From assembly GCA_003535395.1 (NCBI GenBank), contig DOHE01000216.1, positions 1 through 6,347 on the forward strand: DNA of 6,347 nt, in the 5' to 3' direction. The translations under genes were made by a program, and so were the position numbers. The DNA comes from Clostridiales bacterium. GTDB lineage: Bacteria > Bacillota > Clostridia > UBA8921. Below, piece by piece: positions 1-6,120 of the stretch (positions are counted from its first letter, which is position 1; every line of letters starts with the position of its first letter). Under the pieces are notes generated by a model. That model had not been told where the DNA came from, did not search any database, and saw nothing but the letters and a program-made list of their open reading frames with translations.

Positions 1-1783
1 CATCCAGTAACCCTACAAGTGCATCACCCTGCCCCGGAAAGTCCTGAATGTTCAGAAGCTGGAATCCCGCCATGCCAGGGGTGCGAAAACAGGCCTCCAG
101 TTCCTCCTTGTAAAGAATCCTGGATAATGCACCCGAAGCGAGTTGGAATTGATGAACTTGCGGCAGCAGGCCCCTTTTTTTCAGGATGCTTCTGAAGTGC
201 TCCAGATTGTATGGCTTCAGGTGCCCGGTATACTTGGATATCTCTGAAAAATCAGGATGGACCGCCCATTCACCCGCTTCGTGTAAAATGACTGGCATAT
301 GGATATTCCGTATTTCAGCTGTATAATCAAGATCGTTCCCATCCACTGAATACATTGATTTAAAACGTTTTTGCTGGGCAAGCCGTATCGAACCGTACTG
401 AGTATGTCTTGTGACAAAAAACTGCGCATTGTAGAGCGGGGACATTCTTTTTGCAAATCTGTCATTATTGACGTCACAGGTATAAATTCTCCTGTTGTCC
501 GCCTCCCTCATATTGTTCAGCAAAGCATCGAAAAAGTCCTCATCTTTCCTCATTTCATTACCAAAGCCCATCATGACAAATGATGGGTGATTCCCATATG
601 TTTTCAACATATGGAAAGCCTCCTGCTCCAAATATTTTGCTTCAGGATAATCGCGGTATATATCAGCAGAAAATGGGCATTCAGGCAGGAAATAGAAACC
701 AAGCCGGTCAGCAGCGGTAAATGCTGCTTCAGGCGGACACCAGGAATGAAAACGAAAATGGTTCAAGCCATATTCCTTTACTTTTCTTATTACAAATTCC
801 CAATCTTCAACTTTCACAGATGGATAGCCTGTCAACGGAGATTCTGCATTATGAAGGGCTCCCCTTAAAAAAACAGGCCGATCATTGATCAGCAGCTGCC
901 TGTCAAAGGTTGAGACCTTACGGATACCAAATGTTACATCCGTCCGGCAGTTTAGTATATTTCCGTTACCTGAACCCTGCACAAACAAATTGGCAATATA
1001 TAAATTTGGGTCAAATTCATCCCAGGGCTTCATATTTGCAGTGATTGGCACGTTCACCTCAAAAGCCTGCTCACCCTTCACTGAAAGTAAGTCTTCTTCC
1101 TTTTCCATAACAATTTCCATCAGGTCATTCGCCGGGCTAAGCTTTATTTGAATCCTGCAATCCAGTGGGGAATCACTGGAATTTCTTATGATTCCTTTTA
1201 CTGTGATCGTTTTCGTATTAAGACATGGATATACCTGAACATCCTTCAAAAACAAGTTGCCAAGGCAAATCAATTCCATTCTGCCTATCATACCATTCCA
1301 ATTGGTTTGTGTTTCTTCACAAACGCTATGGGGCCAAAAACCAAGATTTAGTTTTTTTGTGTTATCCACACATATTGTTATTCGATGTTTTCCTACTGAA
1401 ATCCCACCATTGATCAAATAAACATGAGGACCTGACAGACTGTTCATGCAACCAAGGGATTCCCCGTCGATCCATACCCTGGTCTCCCAATGGCATCTTT
1501 CGAGGTACAGGATCGCATCCTTGCCCAACCAGGTATCGTCGACCTCAATTTCAACCGAATACCATGCTGCCCCTTCATATGAATACTCTCGTGTAAGCCT
1601 TCCAATGTGAATTTGATTTTTCAGTGGTTTCACACCATATCCTGCTTCATCCGTAGATCCAGGCAACCATATTTTTTCATTGAAACTTTCTTGATACCAT
1701 TTTTCTTTTATCCCTCTGTTTTCAGGATCAAGCCTGAATTCCCAAAAACCGGTTAAGTCAATTTTTCTGTCATTACTGTGCAT
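1..1783 (-). CDS. Glycoside hydrolase family 2 enzyme (beta-glycosidase), 3' end outside the window
   Basis: The frame stays open from an ATG at 1783 to the left edge, giving 594 residues without a stop. Residues 1-140 look like the GH2 sugar-binding jelly roll (LTGFWEFRLDP, then AAWYSVEIE and WETRVWIDG). Residues 175-290 form the immunoglobulin-like linker, ending in FGIRKV. The TIM barrel starts near 300, with LINDRPVFLRG and NHFRFHSWCPPEAAF followed by ADRLGFYFLPE. GFGNE places the acid/base at E410. HEAGEW makes E502 the likely nucleophile, with E505 the less likely alternative. The later stretch RTPGMAGFQLLNIQDFPGQG is typical of a GH2 subgroup from polysaccharide loci whose substrates are mostly unknown. 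Relatives usually run to roughly 800-950 residues, so about a third is missing. No signal peptide is seen, which implies a cytoplasmic enzyme acting on imported oligosaccharides. An AGAGGA site lies 7 bases before the ATG and supports this start. The substrate cannot be read from the sequence; beta-galactoside or beta-glucuronide are guesses. Confidence 0.9.
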   Translation of the reverse strand, partial: MHSNDRKIDLTGFWEFRLDPENRGIKEKWYQESFNEKIWLPGSTDEAGYGVKPLKNQIHIGRLTREYSYEGAAWYSVEIEVDDTWLGKDAILYLERCHWETRVWIDGESLGCMNSLSGPHVYLINGGISVGKHRITICVDNTKKLNLGFWPHSVCEETQTNWNGMIGRMELICLGNLFLKDVQVYPCLNTKTITVKGIIRNSSDSPLDCRIQIKLSPANDLMEIVMEKEEDLLSVKGEQAFEVNVPITANMKPWDEFDPNLYIANLFVQGSGNGNILNCRTDVTFGIRKVSTFDRQLLINDRPVFLRGALHNAESPLTGYPSVKVEDWEFVIRKVKEYGLNHFRFHSWCPPEAAFTAADRLGFYFLPECPFSADIYRDYPEAKYLEQEAFHMLKTYGNHPSFVMMGFGNEMRKDEDFFDALLNNMREADNRRIYTCDVNNDRFAKRMSPLYNAQFFVTRHTQYGSIRLAQQKRFKSMYSVDGNDLDYTAEIRNIHMPVILHEAGEWAVHPDFSEISKYTGHLKPYNLEHFRSILKKRGLLPQVHQFQLASGALSRILYKEELEACFRTPGMAGFQLLNIQDFPGQGDALVGLLD

Positions 1784-1790
1784 GCCTTTA

Positions 1791-1837
1791 TCCTCTTTTA
1801 CTTTAATTTGTATAAGCTTCAGTCAGATGCCTGCCAA
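1791..1837 (-). promoter_or_regulatory. Promoter and ribosome binding site of the GH2 gene
   Basis: On the minus strand a TTGGCA -35 (1837-1832, 5 of 6 to consensus) is followed by a 17-bp spacer and a TATACA -10 (1814-1809, 4 of 6). Transcription would start near 1802. The Shine-Dalgarno AGAGGA is at 1796-1791, so the 5' leader is only about 19 bases and leaves no room for a riboswitch. Control would have to act at initiation, which fits the divergent AraC-type regulator. The site was assigned by eye from consensus and spacing. Confidence 0.55.
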
Positions 1838-1868
1838 TTCCAATTTGACCTTCGGTGGTTGAATCAAT

Positions 1869-1888
1869 CATAATATGTGATATATTCA
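1869..1888 (-). promoter_or_regulatory. Candidate regulator operator, copy C (weaker)
   Basis: The plus-strand CATAATATG (1869-1877) is the exact reverse complement of CATATTATG in copy A, 52 bp away, or about five helical turns. Read on the minus strand, 15 of 20 positions agree with copy A when the flanks are included. It lies about 67-86 bp upstream of the predicted GH2 transcription start. The region is AT-rich, which raises the chance of coincidence. Confidence 0.3.
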
Positions 1889-1909
1889 TGGGCAAGTATA
1901 ATTTTAAAG

Positions 1910-1930
1910 TTCAAATAGAACATATTATGC
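1910..1930 (+). promoter_or_regulatory. Candidate regulator operator, copy A
   Basis: The 13-mer TTCAAATAGAACA (1910-1922) recurs with one mismatch, in inverted orientation, at 2044-2056. It runs directly into CATATTATG (1921-1929), which recurs as its exact reverse complement at 1869-1877. The site lies about 108 bp upstream of the predicted GH2 transcription start. AraC-family proteins commonly bind asymmetric sites of this size, sometimes as distant pairs. The binding protein is inferred to be the neighbouring regulator. Confidence 0.4.
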
Positions 1931-2035
1931 ATTCTGGCAATGATTGCTGATGTGTGCTATTGCTGGCTGGATGCGAAGAACTCCATACACAGGAAGATTG
2001 GGTCACCATTCCCGGCATCTTTTCCTGCAGCAATT

Positions 2036-2056
2036 TTATATTTTGTTCTACTTGAA
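2036..2056 (-). promoter_or_regulatory. Candidate regulator operator, copy B (inverted)
   Basis: Read on the minus strand, this copy begins TTCAAGTAGAACA (2056-2044). It matches copy A at 12 of 13 positions, and the following eight bases agree only partly. It lies about 107 bp upstream of the predicted transcription start of the regulator gene. That distance nearly equals the distance of copy A from the GH2 start, so the two sites sit symmetrically and face each other. Confidence 0.38.
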
Positions 2057-2127
2057 GCATGGTAAATGTCAGTGATTCGGATGACATCAGGGGCAATCAT
2101 CTCTGCAATCCATTGAAACAGCACTGC

Positions 2128-2156
2128 TTGATGAACCTTAGTAACGGTGCTATAAT
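2128..2156 (+). promoter_or_regulatory. Promoter of the AraC-family regulator gene
   Basis: TTGATG (2128-2133, 4 of 6 to the -35 consensus) is followed by exactly 17 bp and a perfect TATAAT (2151-2156). Transcription would start near 2163. That start lies downstream of the upstream in-frame ATG codons at 2059 and 2131, so those codons would not be on the mRNA. This is the main argument for the TTG start at 2185. Confidence 0.65.
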
Positions 2157-2169
2157 AATAAAAAATGCC

Positions 2170-2187
2170 GGAGGTGCCTTTGGATTG
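2170..2187 (+). promoter_or_regulatory. Shine-Dalgarno and TTG start that set the regulator's N-terminus
   Basis: GGAGGTG (2170-2176) precedes an in-frame TTG at 2185-2187, with 10 bases between the GGAGG core and the start codon. No comparable ribosome binding site precedes the in-frame ATGs at 2059 or 2131. The spacing is slightly long and TTG is a weak start, so expression may be kept low, as is common for local regulators. Confidence 0.6.
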
Positions 2188-3060
2188 AATGCTAAAACGA
2201 AAAATTTCATATATCAATTTAATAATGATCAGAATCGTTATCCGGATTACCCAAATCTCCGCAGCATCGGGTGGCTGCTGAAGACGCAGGATACACCGAA
2301 TGAATTCGATTGCCGGAATATGCAGGAGGAAGCCTGTATTTTCATTTATACTCTCTCAGGAGAGGGAAGGGTCGAATACAATGGTACAACCAGGAAATTG
2401 TCGCCCGGCGAAGCTTTCCTTGCAGAACAGCCCGGACCCTGTCGTTACTGGCTGCCGAAATCCTCTTCCCATTGGGAATACAAGTATCTGGAAATCGGCA
2501 AATCTTCCATACACTATTGGCAGCGCATCATCGATCATTACGGCCGCATCATCCATATCCCCCCGGATTCCCAGGTGATCAGGCAATTGAATAAGCTGTT
2601 TGTATTCACTTCCATGAAAAAAGAACAGAATTTTATCATGAATTCAATGCATACTTATGCGTTCATCATGCACCTCCACCAATACCTGCAGGAAGAAAAA
2701 ATGAAGGATACGAACCAGCATGCTCTGCAGGATTGTCTTCATATCATTCATACCCGGTATCATGAACCATTAAGTCAGGCGATCCTTTCCAAAATGACCG
2801 GAGTCAATGAATCTCACCTGTTCAAATTATTTAAAGCAGAAATGAACATTTCGCCCATTCAGTATTTACTGGCATATCGCCTCAAAGTTGCTGTTTCCCT
2901 ATTGAAGGAGACAAGGATGCCTGTTTCAGAAATAAGCATTCGGTGCGGGTTTGAAAACCCAAATTATTTTACCCGGGTTTTCAAAATGAAATACAGGGTG
3001 ACTCCGACCCAGTTCCGAACAACTGGTGAAGGACCCATGGTGAACGTAAGCGAAACTTGA
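2185..3060 (+). CDS. AraC-family transcriptional regulator with cupin-like sensor domain
   Basis: This is a DNA-binding regulator that probably senses a sugar and controls the divergent GH2 gene. From the TTG start it has 291 residues, the usual size for AraC regulators of carbohydrate genes. Residues 49-105 resemble the cupin-type AraC ligand-binding domain (EACIFIYTLSGEGRVEYNG, then LSPGEAFLAEQPGPCRYWLP). Residues 180-280 form the double helix-turn-helix. The first helix pair is around LSKMTGVNESHLFKLFKAE. The second carries the family signature (EISIRCGFENPNYFTRVFK, then YRVTPTQFR). No membrane segment is visible, so it is a one-component cytoplasmic factor. An ATG at 2059 would add 42 residues, but the added stretch does not look like protein, lacks a ribosome binding site and contains a strong promoter. 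The ligand is unknown. The GH2 gene as target is inferred from divergent layout and nearby repeated motifs. Confidence 0.9.
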   Translation: MNAKTKNFIYQFNNDQNRYPDYPNLRSIGWLLKTQDTPNEFDCRNMQEEACIFIYTLSGEGRVEYNGTTRKLSPGEAFLAEQPGPCRYWLPKSSSHWEYKYLEIGKSSIHYWQRIIDHYGRIIHIPPDSQVIRQLNKLFVFTSMKKEQNFIMNSMHTYAFIMHLHQYLQEEKMKDTNQHALQDCLHIIHTRYHEPLSQAILSKMTGVNESHLFKLFKAEMNISPIQYLLAYRLKVAVSLLKETRMPVSEISIRCGFENPNYFTRVFKMKYRVTPTQFRTTGEGPMVNVSET

Positions 3061-3143
3061 GCAGGCTTGAATGGAACCATCCGTTTCTACCTTACGCCGC
3101 CCCATCATTAGCAGGATATTCTCTCCCGCACTGCCCGTGCAAT

Positions 3144-3165
3144 ATTTTGCACTTAAGAGCAAAAT
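3144..3165. promoter_or_regulatory. 22-bp near-perfect palindrome, candidate operator
   Basis: The 7-bp arms ATTTTGC (3144-3150) and GCAAAAT (3159-3165) flank a central CTTAAG, so 20 of 22 positions are symmetrical. An overlapping second palindrome, GTGCAA-TATT-TTGCAC (3137-3152), shares its left part. Together they end 7 bp before the -35 of the downstream promoter. A dimeric repressor or activator site is the natural reading, for example of LacI or GntR type. A terminator is unlikely because no T-run follows on either strand. Confidence 0.45.
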
Positions 3166-3172
3166 CCTCCTG

Positions 3173-3202
3173 TTGTGCCGCCTGCTGCCCGGCATCTATA
3201 AT
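3173..3202 (+). promoter_or_regulatory. Promoter of the TIM-barrel gene
   Basis: A perfect TATAAT (3197-3202) lies 18 bp downstream of a poor -35, TTGTGC (3173-3178, 3 of 6). Such a weak -35 suggests activator dependence, which fits the palindromes just upstream. Transcription would start near 3209 and give a 5' leader of about 143 bases. Confidence 0.45.
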
Positions 3203-3254
3203 TGTCCTATGAAGCTGCGCATGCCGCGCATGACCAATCTTGACGCGCAGAATC

Positions 3255-3294
3255 ACCGCAGCAGTGCCGCGTGACCCGCAGCAATCCTGCGTAG
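3255..3294. repeat. Imperfect 20-bp tandem repeat in a GC-rich leader
   Basis: Bases 3255-3274 and 3275-3294 match at 14 of 20 positions and share the 8-mer CCGCAGCA (3256-3263 and 3276-3283). Just upstream, GCGCATG occurs twice with a 9-bp period (3217-3223 and 3226-3232). A further CCGCGCAT is at 3313-3320. ACGCG (3243-3247) could pair with CGCGT (3268-3272) in RNA. It matches no riboswitch known to me and may be low-complexity drift. Confidence 0.4.
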
Positions 3295-3351
3295 CAATGT
3301 CAAACCACTATACCGCGCATTTATCCATAGCAGAAACGGCAGGGATCCACC

Positions 3352-4791
3352 ATGATGATCGACAGGAACATCCATCTGGCCTATTTTGACCCGAAAAAAG
3401 GGCATATGCGGAACCCGGGCATGGGGATCCATGCCTATGTGTTTTCCGACCATATGCATTACGGGTTCAATGCAGCCCAGTTTTCAAAGACGGAGCATGA
3501 GGCGCCCAACCGGAAGCTCAAGCGGGAGACACTGGACCGGATGCTGCAGCTGCCTTATACGGACAACCTGTATTTCAGGACGGACTGGTGCAATATCCAG
3601 AAGGAAAAGGGCAGGCTGCATATCCAGGAGGAACTGGAATGGCTGCTGGAGGCGGTCCGGGAGAGCGGGCGCAAATGGAGCTTCCGCATCATGAATTCCA
3701 GCCGGCACAGCGTGAAAAACAATTCCGTGCCCGACTTCCTGCAGGACAGGCTGGAGATGCTGCCGTATCAGAATCAGACCTGCGGACACGGGACCAGCTA
3801 TTATCCGGCGTATACGGAGGAGTATCTGAAGTGGTGGGAGGAGCTGCTGCATCTGCTGGCCGACCGCTTCGACGATGACCCCAGCCTGGAGTTCGTCGAT
3901 ATTTCCGGGTATGGGATCTGGGGAGAGGGACATCATTACGGCATGCACGGGCAGGACCGGTCCAACTCCAACCGGCATGCGCCCAATGCGGAGGAAGTGC
4001 TGACACGCCTGATCACGGCGCATGACAGGATCTTCGCGAAGACGCCCGTGGCGATGACGCTGCATTATCTGGATTATCAGGCGGGGGTGGATGCGGTGGA
4101 AAATACCAGCCTGTGGCTGCGCCGGGATTCCTTCCAGCGGTTTGTATCCAAGTATGAATATGAAGCCGTCGCAAAGCCGAAGCCCGGCCGGGCGATCCTG
4201 TGGGAGACCATCGTGCCGGAGGTGCGGGAGATGCAGCCAGTGCTGTTTTCCAGGGAGCGGCTGGTGCAGCGTTATCTGGATTGGGGGGCCCATTATGTGG
4301 CCATGGGGTTCAACCCGTGGGAGGTCATCTACGCGCATCAGTTCGATCTCGGGCTGTATGAGCAGATCGCGGAGAAGATCGGGTATCGGATCCGGCCGTC
4401 GGTCATCATGCGCCGGGTCAATGAACGGGAAGAGCATGAGCTGATCGTGGTGCTGACCAACGATGGCTGCGTTTCCCCGCCCGGCACCCTCACCCTGACC
4501 GCCGCGTTCCCGTCCGGAAAAAATGTCAGCCTGGAACTGCCCATGGGGGCGCCTGAGGTGAATGACAGGCGGTATTATACACTCCCGTTCCCGAAAGAGG
4601 ACTTCGCCTGCACCAGCGGACAGCAGGTGACATTGACCCTGCAGCTGCGGATGAAAGGCAAGGTGCACCCGGTGAAATGGGCGGTCCGGCAGCCACTGGC
4701 GGATGAATACAAAGCCAGCGCGCCGCTGATCATGCCCTGCAGCGGCGACCCGTTCCTGACCCCCTCCGGCACCTACGAACCCGAACTCTGA
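3352..4791 (+). CDS. DUF4832/GH42-like TIM-barrel protein, putative cytoplasmic glycosidase
   Basis: The 479-residue product resembles uncharacterised TIM-barrel proteins of the DUF4832 or GH42-like kind. It opens with NPGMGIHAYVF (21-31), then DNLYFRTDWCNIQKEKGRL (71-89) at the first barrel strands, and FRIMNSS (111-117). The stretch FVDISGYGIWGEGH (181-194) ends a beta strand with E192, which is placed like a clan GH-A acid/base. AILWETIVPE (281-290) carries E285, a candidate nucleophile. Residues 350-450 look like a beta-sandwich (ELIVVLTNDG, then VTLTLQLRM). No signal peptide or membrane segment is seen, so it should be cytoplasmic. The ATG at 3352 follows AGGG at 3341-3344; an ATG at 3355 is equally possible. 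The gene is much richer in GC than the regulator and GH2 genes. A role in cleaving imported oligosaccharides is inferred from fold and neighbours, and the catalytic assignments are tentative. Confidence 0.75.
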   Translation: MMIDRNIHLAYFDPKKGHMRNPGMGIHAYVFSDHMHYGFNAAQFSKTEHEAPNRKLKRETLDRMLQLPYTDNLYFRTDWCNIQKEKGRLHIQEELEWLLEAVRESGRKWSFRIMNSSRHSVKNNSVPDFLQDRLEMLPYQNQTCGHGTSYYPAYTEEYLKWWEELLHLLADRFDDDPSLEFVDISGYGIWGEGHHYGMHGQDRSNSNRHAPNAEEVLTRLITAHDRIFAKTPVAMTLHYLDYQAGVDAVENTSLWLRRDSFQRFVSKYEYEAVAKPKPGRAILWETIVPEVREMQPVLFSRERLVQRYLDWGAHYVAMGFNPWEVIYAHQFDLGLYEQIAEKIGYRIRPSVIMRRVNEREEHELIVVLTNDGCVSPPGTLTLTAAFPSGKNVSLELPMGAPEVNDRRYYTLPFPKEDFACTSGQQVTLTLQLRMKGKVHPVKWAVRQPLADEYKASAPLIMPCSGDPFLTPSGTYEPEL

Positions 4792-4803
4792 GCCTGGAAG
4801 GGC

Positions 4804-6054
4804 TTACTTTGGTGCAGGGTCCTGGTTTGCTAGCAGCCAATCCGTGAGGCTGAGGGTTTTGATTCCATCATAGGAGCGGATATAGCTCCTGTCCATGGAT
4901 AATACGATTTTTTCATAATGATCCTGGATCAGCCGGAGCGGCCGCAGTTCGCGTTCTCTGGCCTCTTCGGACGACATGGTCTCAGTGACCTGGATGTACA
5001 GCTTTTCGCTGGGTTTCTCTGCGACAAAATCCACCTCAGTTTCGCCCACCTTTCCGATATATACGCGGTAATCCCGGCGCAGCAATTCGAGAAAGACCAC
5101 GTTTTCAAGGATATGGCCGCGGTCCGCATCGCGGTAACCGAGCTGCATATTGCGAAAGCCAAGGTCGATGATGTAATTCTTCACAAGCGTTTTCAGGATC
5201 TGTTTGCCCTTGACATCATATCTGCCGACCGAATAAAAAATAAAGGCGCTTTGTAGCATCTTGATATACCGGTCAACCGTTTTCCCTGCGATGTTTCTGT
5301 TTCTTTTATTATCCAAAGTGCCTTCAGCGGACAAAACATTTCCGATATTGTTTGGAGAGGTGATGCTCCCGATATTGGAACACAGAAAAAGAACGATCTT
5401 ATTCAGGATATGCTGGTCGGATGCATTGTTTCTTTGCAGGATATCGCGTAGCACCACCGTTGCATAGATTCCCTCCAGCGCCTCGATGCTTCTTGCTTCA
5501 TTGAAATGATACTGCCGCAGGATGGGCATTCCGCCAAACTGGAGGTATTTCTGGAATTTATCTTCTATGGAAACGTCAGGGGAAAAATCATGAAAGTCCA
5601 AAAATTCCCGAAACGAAAGAGGCAGCAATCGGATTTCGATGTACCGGCCGGTAAGCAGCGTGGAAAACTCGGTAGAAAGCAGATACGCGTTGGAACCCGT
5701 GATATAAATATCGACATCAAAATCCAGGCGGAAGGACTCGATTGCCTTTTCCCAGCCGGAAATCTCCTGCAGTTCATCAAAAATCAGATAATTTTTTCTG
5801 CCGCTTACGATTTTAGCGCTTACATGATCATAAAAAGAAATGTAGTCCTTCAGTCCACTATATTTTAGTGACTCCAGATTCATATGGATGATGCAGTCTT
5901 CCGGTATCCCTTCAGACAGCAGATGCTGACGAAATAATTCCAGAAGTGAGGATTTCCCGCATCTGCGAATGCCGGTCACGATTTTTACCAGATCGACATC
6001 CTTATGTTCGATCAGCCGTCTCAGGTACTCCGGCCTGTTGATCAGTGCAGCCAT
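4804..6054 (-). CDS. AAA ATPase with C-terminal DUF4143 domain
   Basis: The 416-residue product belongs to the predicted ATPases with an AAA_14 domain followed by DUF4143, whose cellular role is unknown. Walker A is GIRRCGKSS (28-36, lysine 34). Walker B is YLIFDELQE (89-97, D93 and E94). ITGSNA (118-123) is the sensor-like motif. LLTGRYIEIRLLPLSFREF (133-151) is typical of the family. A winged-helix-like middle part contains GKTVDRYIKMLQSAF (257-271). The C-terminal part has GHILENVVFLEL (313-324), ETEVDFVA (338-345) and LYIQV (352-356). This resembles a PD-(D/E)XK nuclease fold with Q355 where active enzymes carry a lysine. Its length is normal and it appears intact. Start choice is firm: AAGGAGG ends 6 bases before the ATG. 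It ends only 12 bp from the convergent TIM-barrel gene. It is unrelated to the sugar genes and probably an independent insertion. Confidence 0.92.
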   Translation of the reverse strand: MAALINRPEYLRRLIEHKDVDLVKIVTGIRRCGKSSLLELFRQHLLSEGIPEDCIIHMNLESLKYSGLKDYISFYDHVSAKIVSGRKNYLIFDELQEISGWEKAIESFRLDFDVDIYITGSNAYLLSTEFSTLLTGRYIEIRLLPLSFREFLDFHDFSPDVSIEDKFQKYLQFGGMPILRQYHFNEARSIEALEGIYATVVLRDILQRNNASDQHILNKIVLFLCSNIGSITSPNNIGNVLSAEGTLDNKRNRNIAGKTVDRYIKMLQSAFIFYSVGRYDVKGKQILKTLVKNYIIDLGFRNMQLGYRDADRGHILENVVFLELLRRDYRVYIGKVGETEVDFVAEKPSEKLYIQVTETMSSEEARERELRPLRLIQDHYEKIVLSMDRSYIRSYDGIKTLSLTDWLLANQDPAPK

Positions 6055-6060
6055 GCTTTC

Positions 6061-6111
6061 CCTCCTTCCACCGGTTCTCTCTTATTATACCCAAACCGGA
6101 CGGAAATTCAA
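6061..6111 (-). promoter_or_regulatory. Promoter and strong ribosome binding site of the ATPase gene
   Basis: On the minus strand TTGAAT (6111-6106, 4 of 6) is followed by 16 bp and a perfect TATAAT (6089-6084). AAGGAGG (6067-6061) is a near-ideal Shine-Dalgarno, 6 bases before the ATG at 6054. The ATPase gene can therefore be expressed independently of the uxaA gene upstream of it. CCGGTT (6071-6076) and AACCGG (6094-6099) form a short inverted repeat around the -10. Confidence 0.6.
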
Positions 6112-6120
6112 TAGTTTCCG
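6101..6120. repeat. Short hairpin overlapping the ATPase -35
   Basis: CGGAAA (6101-6106) and TTTCCG (6115-6120) are perfect inverted arms around an 8-base loop. They enclose the predicted -35 hexamer of the ATPase gene. It may be a repressor site. It lacks a T-run on either strand, so a terminator for the upstream uxaA gene is not supported. The arms are short and chance is possible. Confidence 0.35.

Larger units (their letters stand above)
1784..2184. other. Divergent intergenic control region between GH2 and AraC genes
   Basis: This 400-bp stretch separates the GH2 gene from the corrected start of the regulator. It holds a GH2 promoter at its left end, a regulator promoter at its right end, and three related motif copies at 1869-1888, 1910-1930 and 2036-2056. 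The open frame upstream of 2185 (from an ATG at 2059) is read as non-coding: it contains the regulator's own promoter and has no ribosome binding site. Nothing recognisable was found between 1931 and 2035. Confidence 0.6.
3061..3351 (+). other. Intergenic leader between regulator and TIM-barrel gene
   Basis: This 291-bp gap holds two overlapping palindromes (3137-3165), a promoter with a perfect -10 (3173-3202) and a GC-rich leader with short repeats (3216-3294). Short open frames here lack ribosome binding sites and are read as chance. No hairpin followed by a T-run was found after the regulator stop at 3060, so read-through into the next gene is possible. Confidence 0.5.

Noticed and set aside
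217..1413. Several short open frames on both strands within the GH2 region, suggesting a broken gene at first sight.
   Set aside because: The true minus-strand frame is continuous from 1783 to the left edge. It is simply cut by the window, and there is no frameshift or stop.
2059..2184. N-terminal extension of the regulator from ATG 2059.
   Set aside because: It lacks a ribosome binding site, contains a good promoter and would make the protein longer than typical relatives.
2059..3060. MVNVS is encoded both at the start of the extended frame and near the end of the regulator.
   Set aside because: The upstream copy is probably non-coding, the match is only five codons with diverged third bases, and no wider similarity surrounds it; chance is the simplest reading.
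3144..3165. The palindrome as a rho-independent terminator of the regulator gene.
   Set aside because: The stem is AT-rich and is followed by CCTCC rather than a run of T, and the reverse strand has no T-run either.
3071..3274. A 67-codon plus-strand open frame in the gap after the regulator.
   Set aside because: No ribosome binding site precedes it, it overlaps the promoter and palindromes, and the product has no recognisable feature.
3484..4668. A 394-codon open frame on the minus strand inside the TIM-barrel gene.
   Set aside because: It is antisense to a gene with recognisable domains, has a composition rich in H, P, Q and R typical of a GC-rich shadow frame, and matches no family I know.
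4753..4825. Partly complementary segments across the convergent stops, considered as a bidirectional terminator.
   Set aside because: The pairing is broken by bulges, the loop exceeds 40 bases and no T-run follows.
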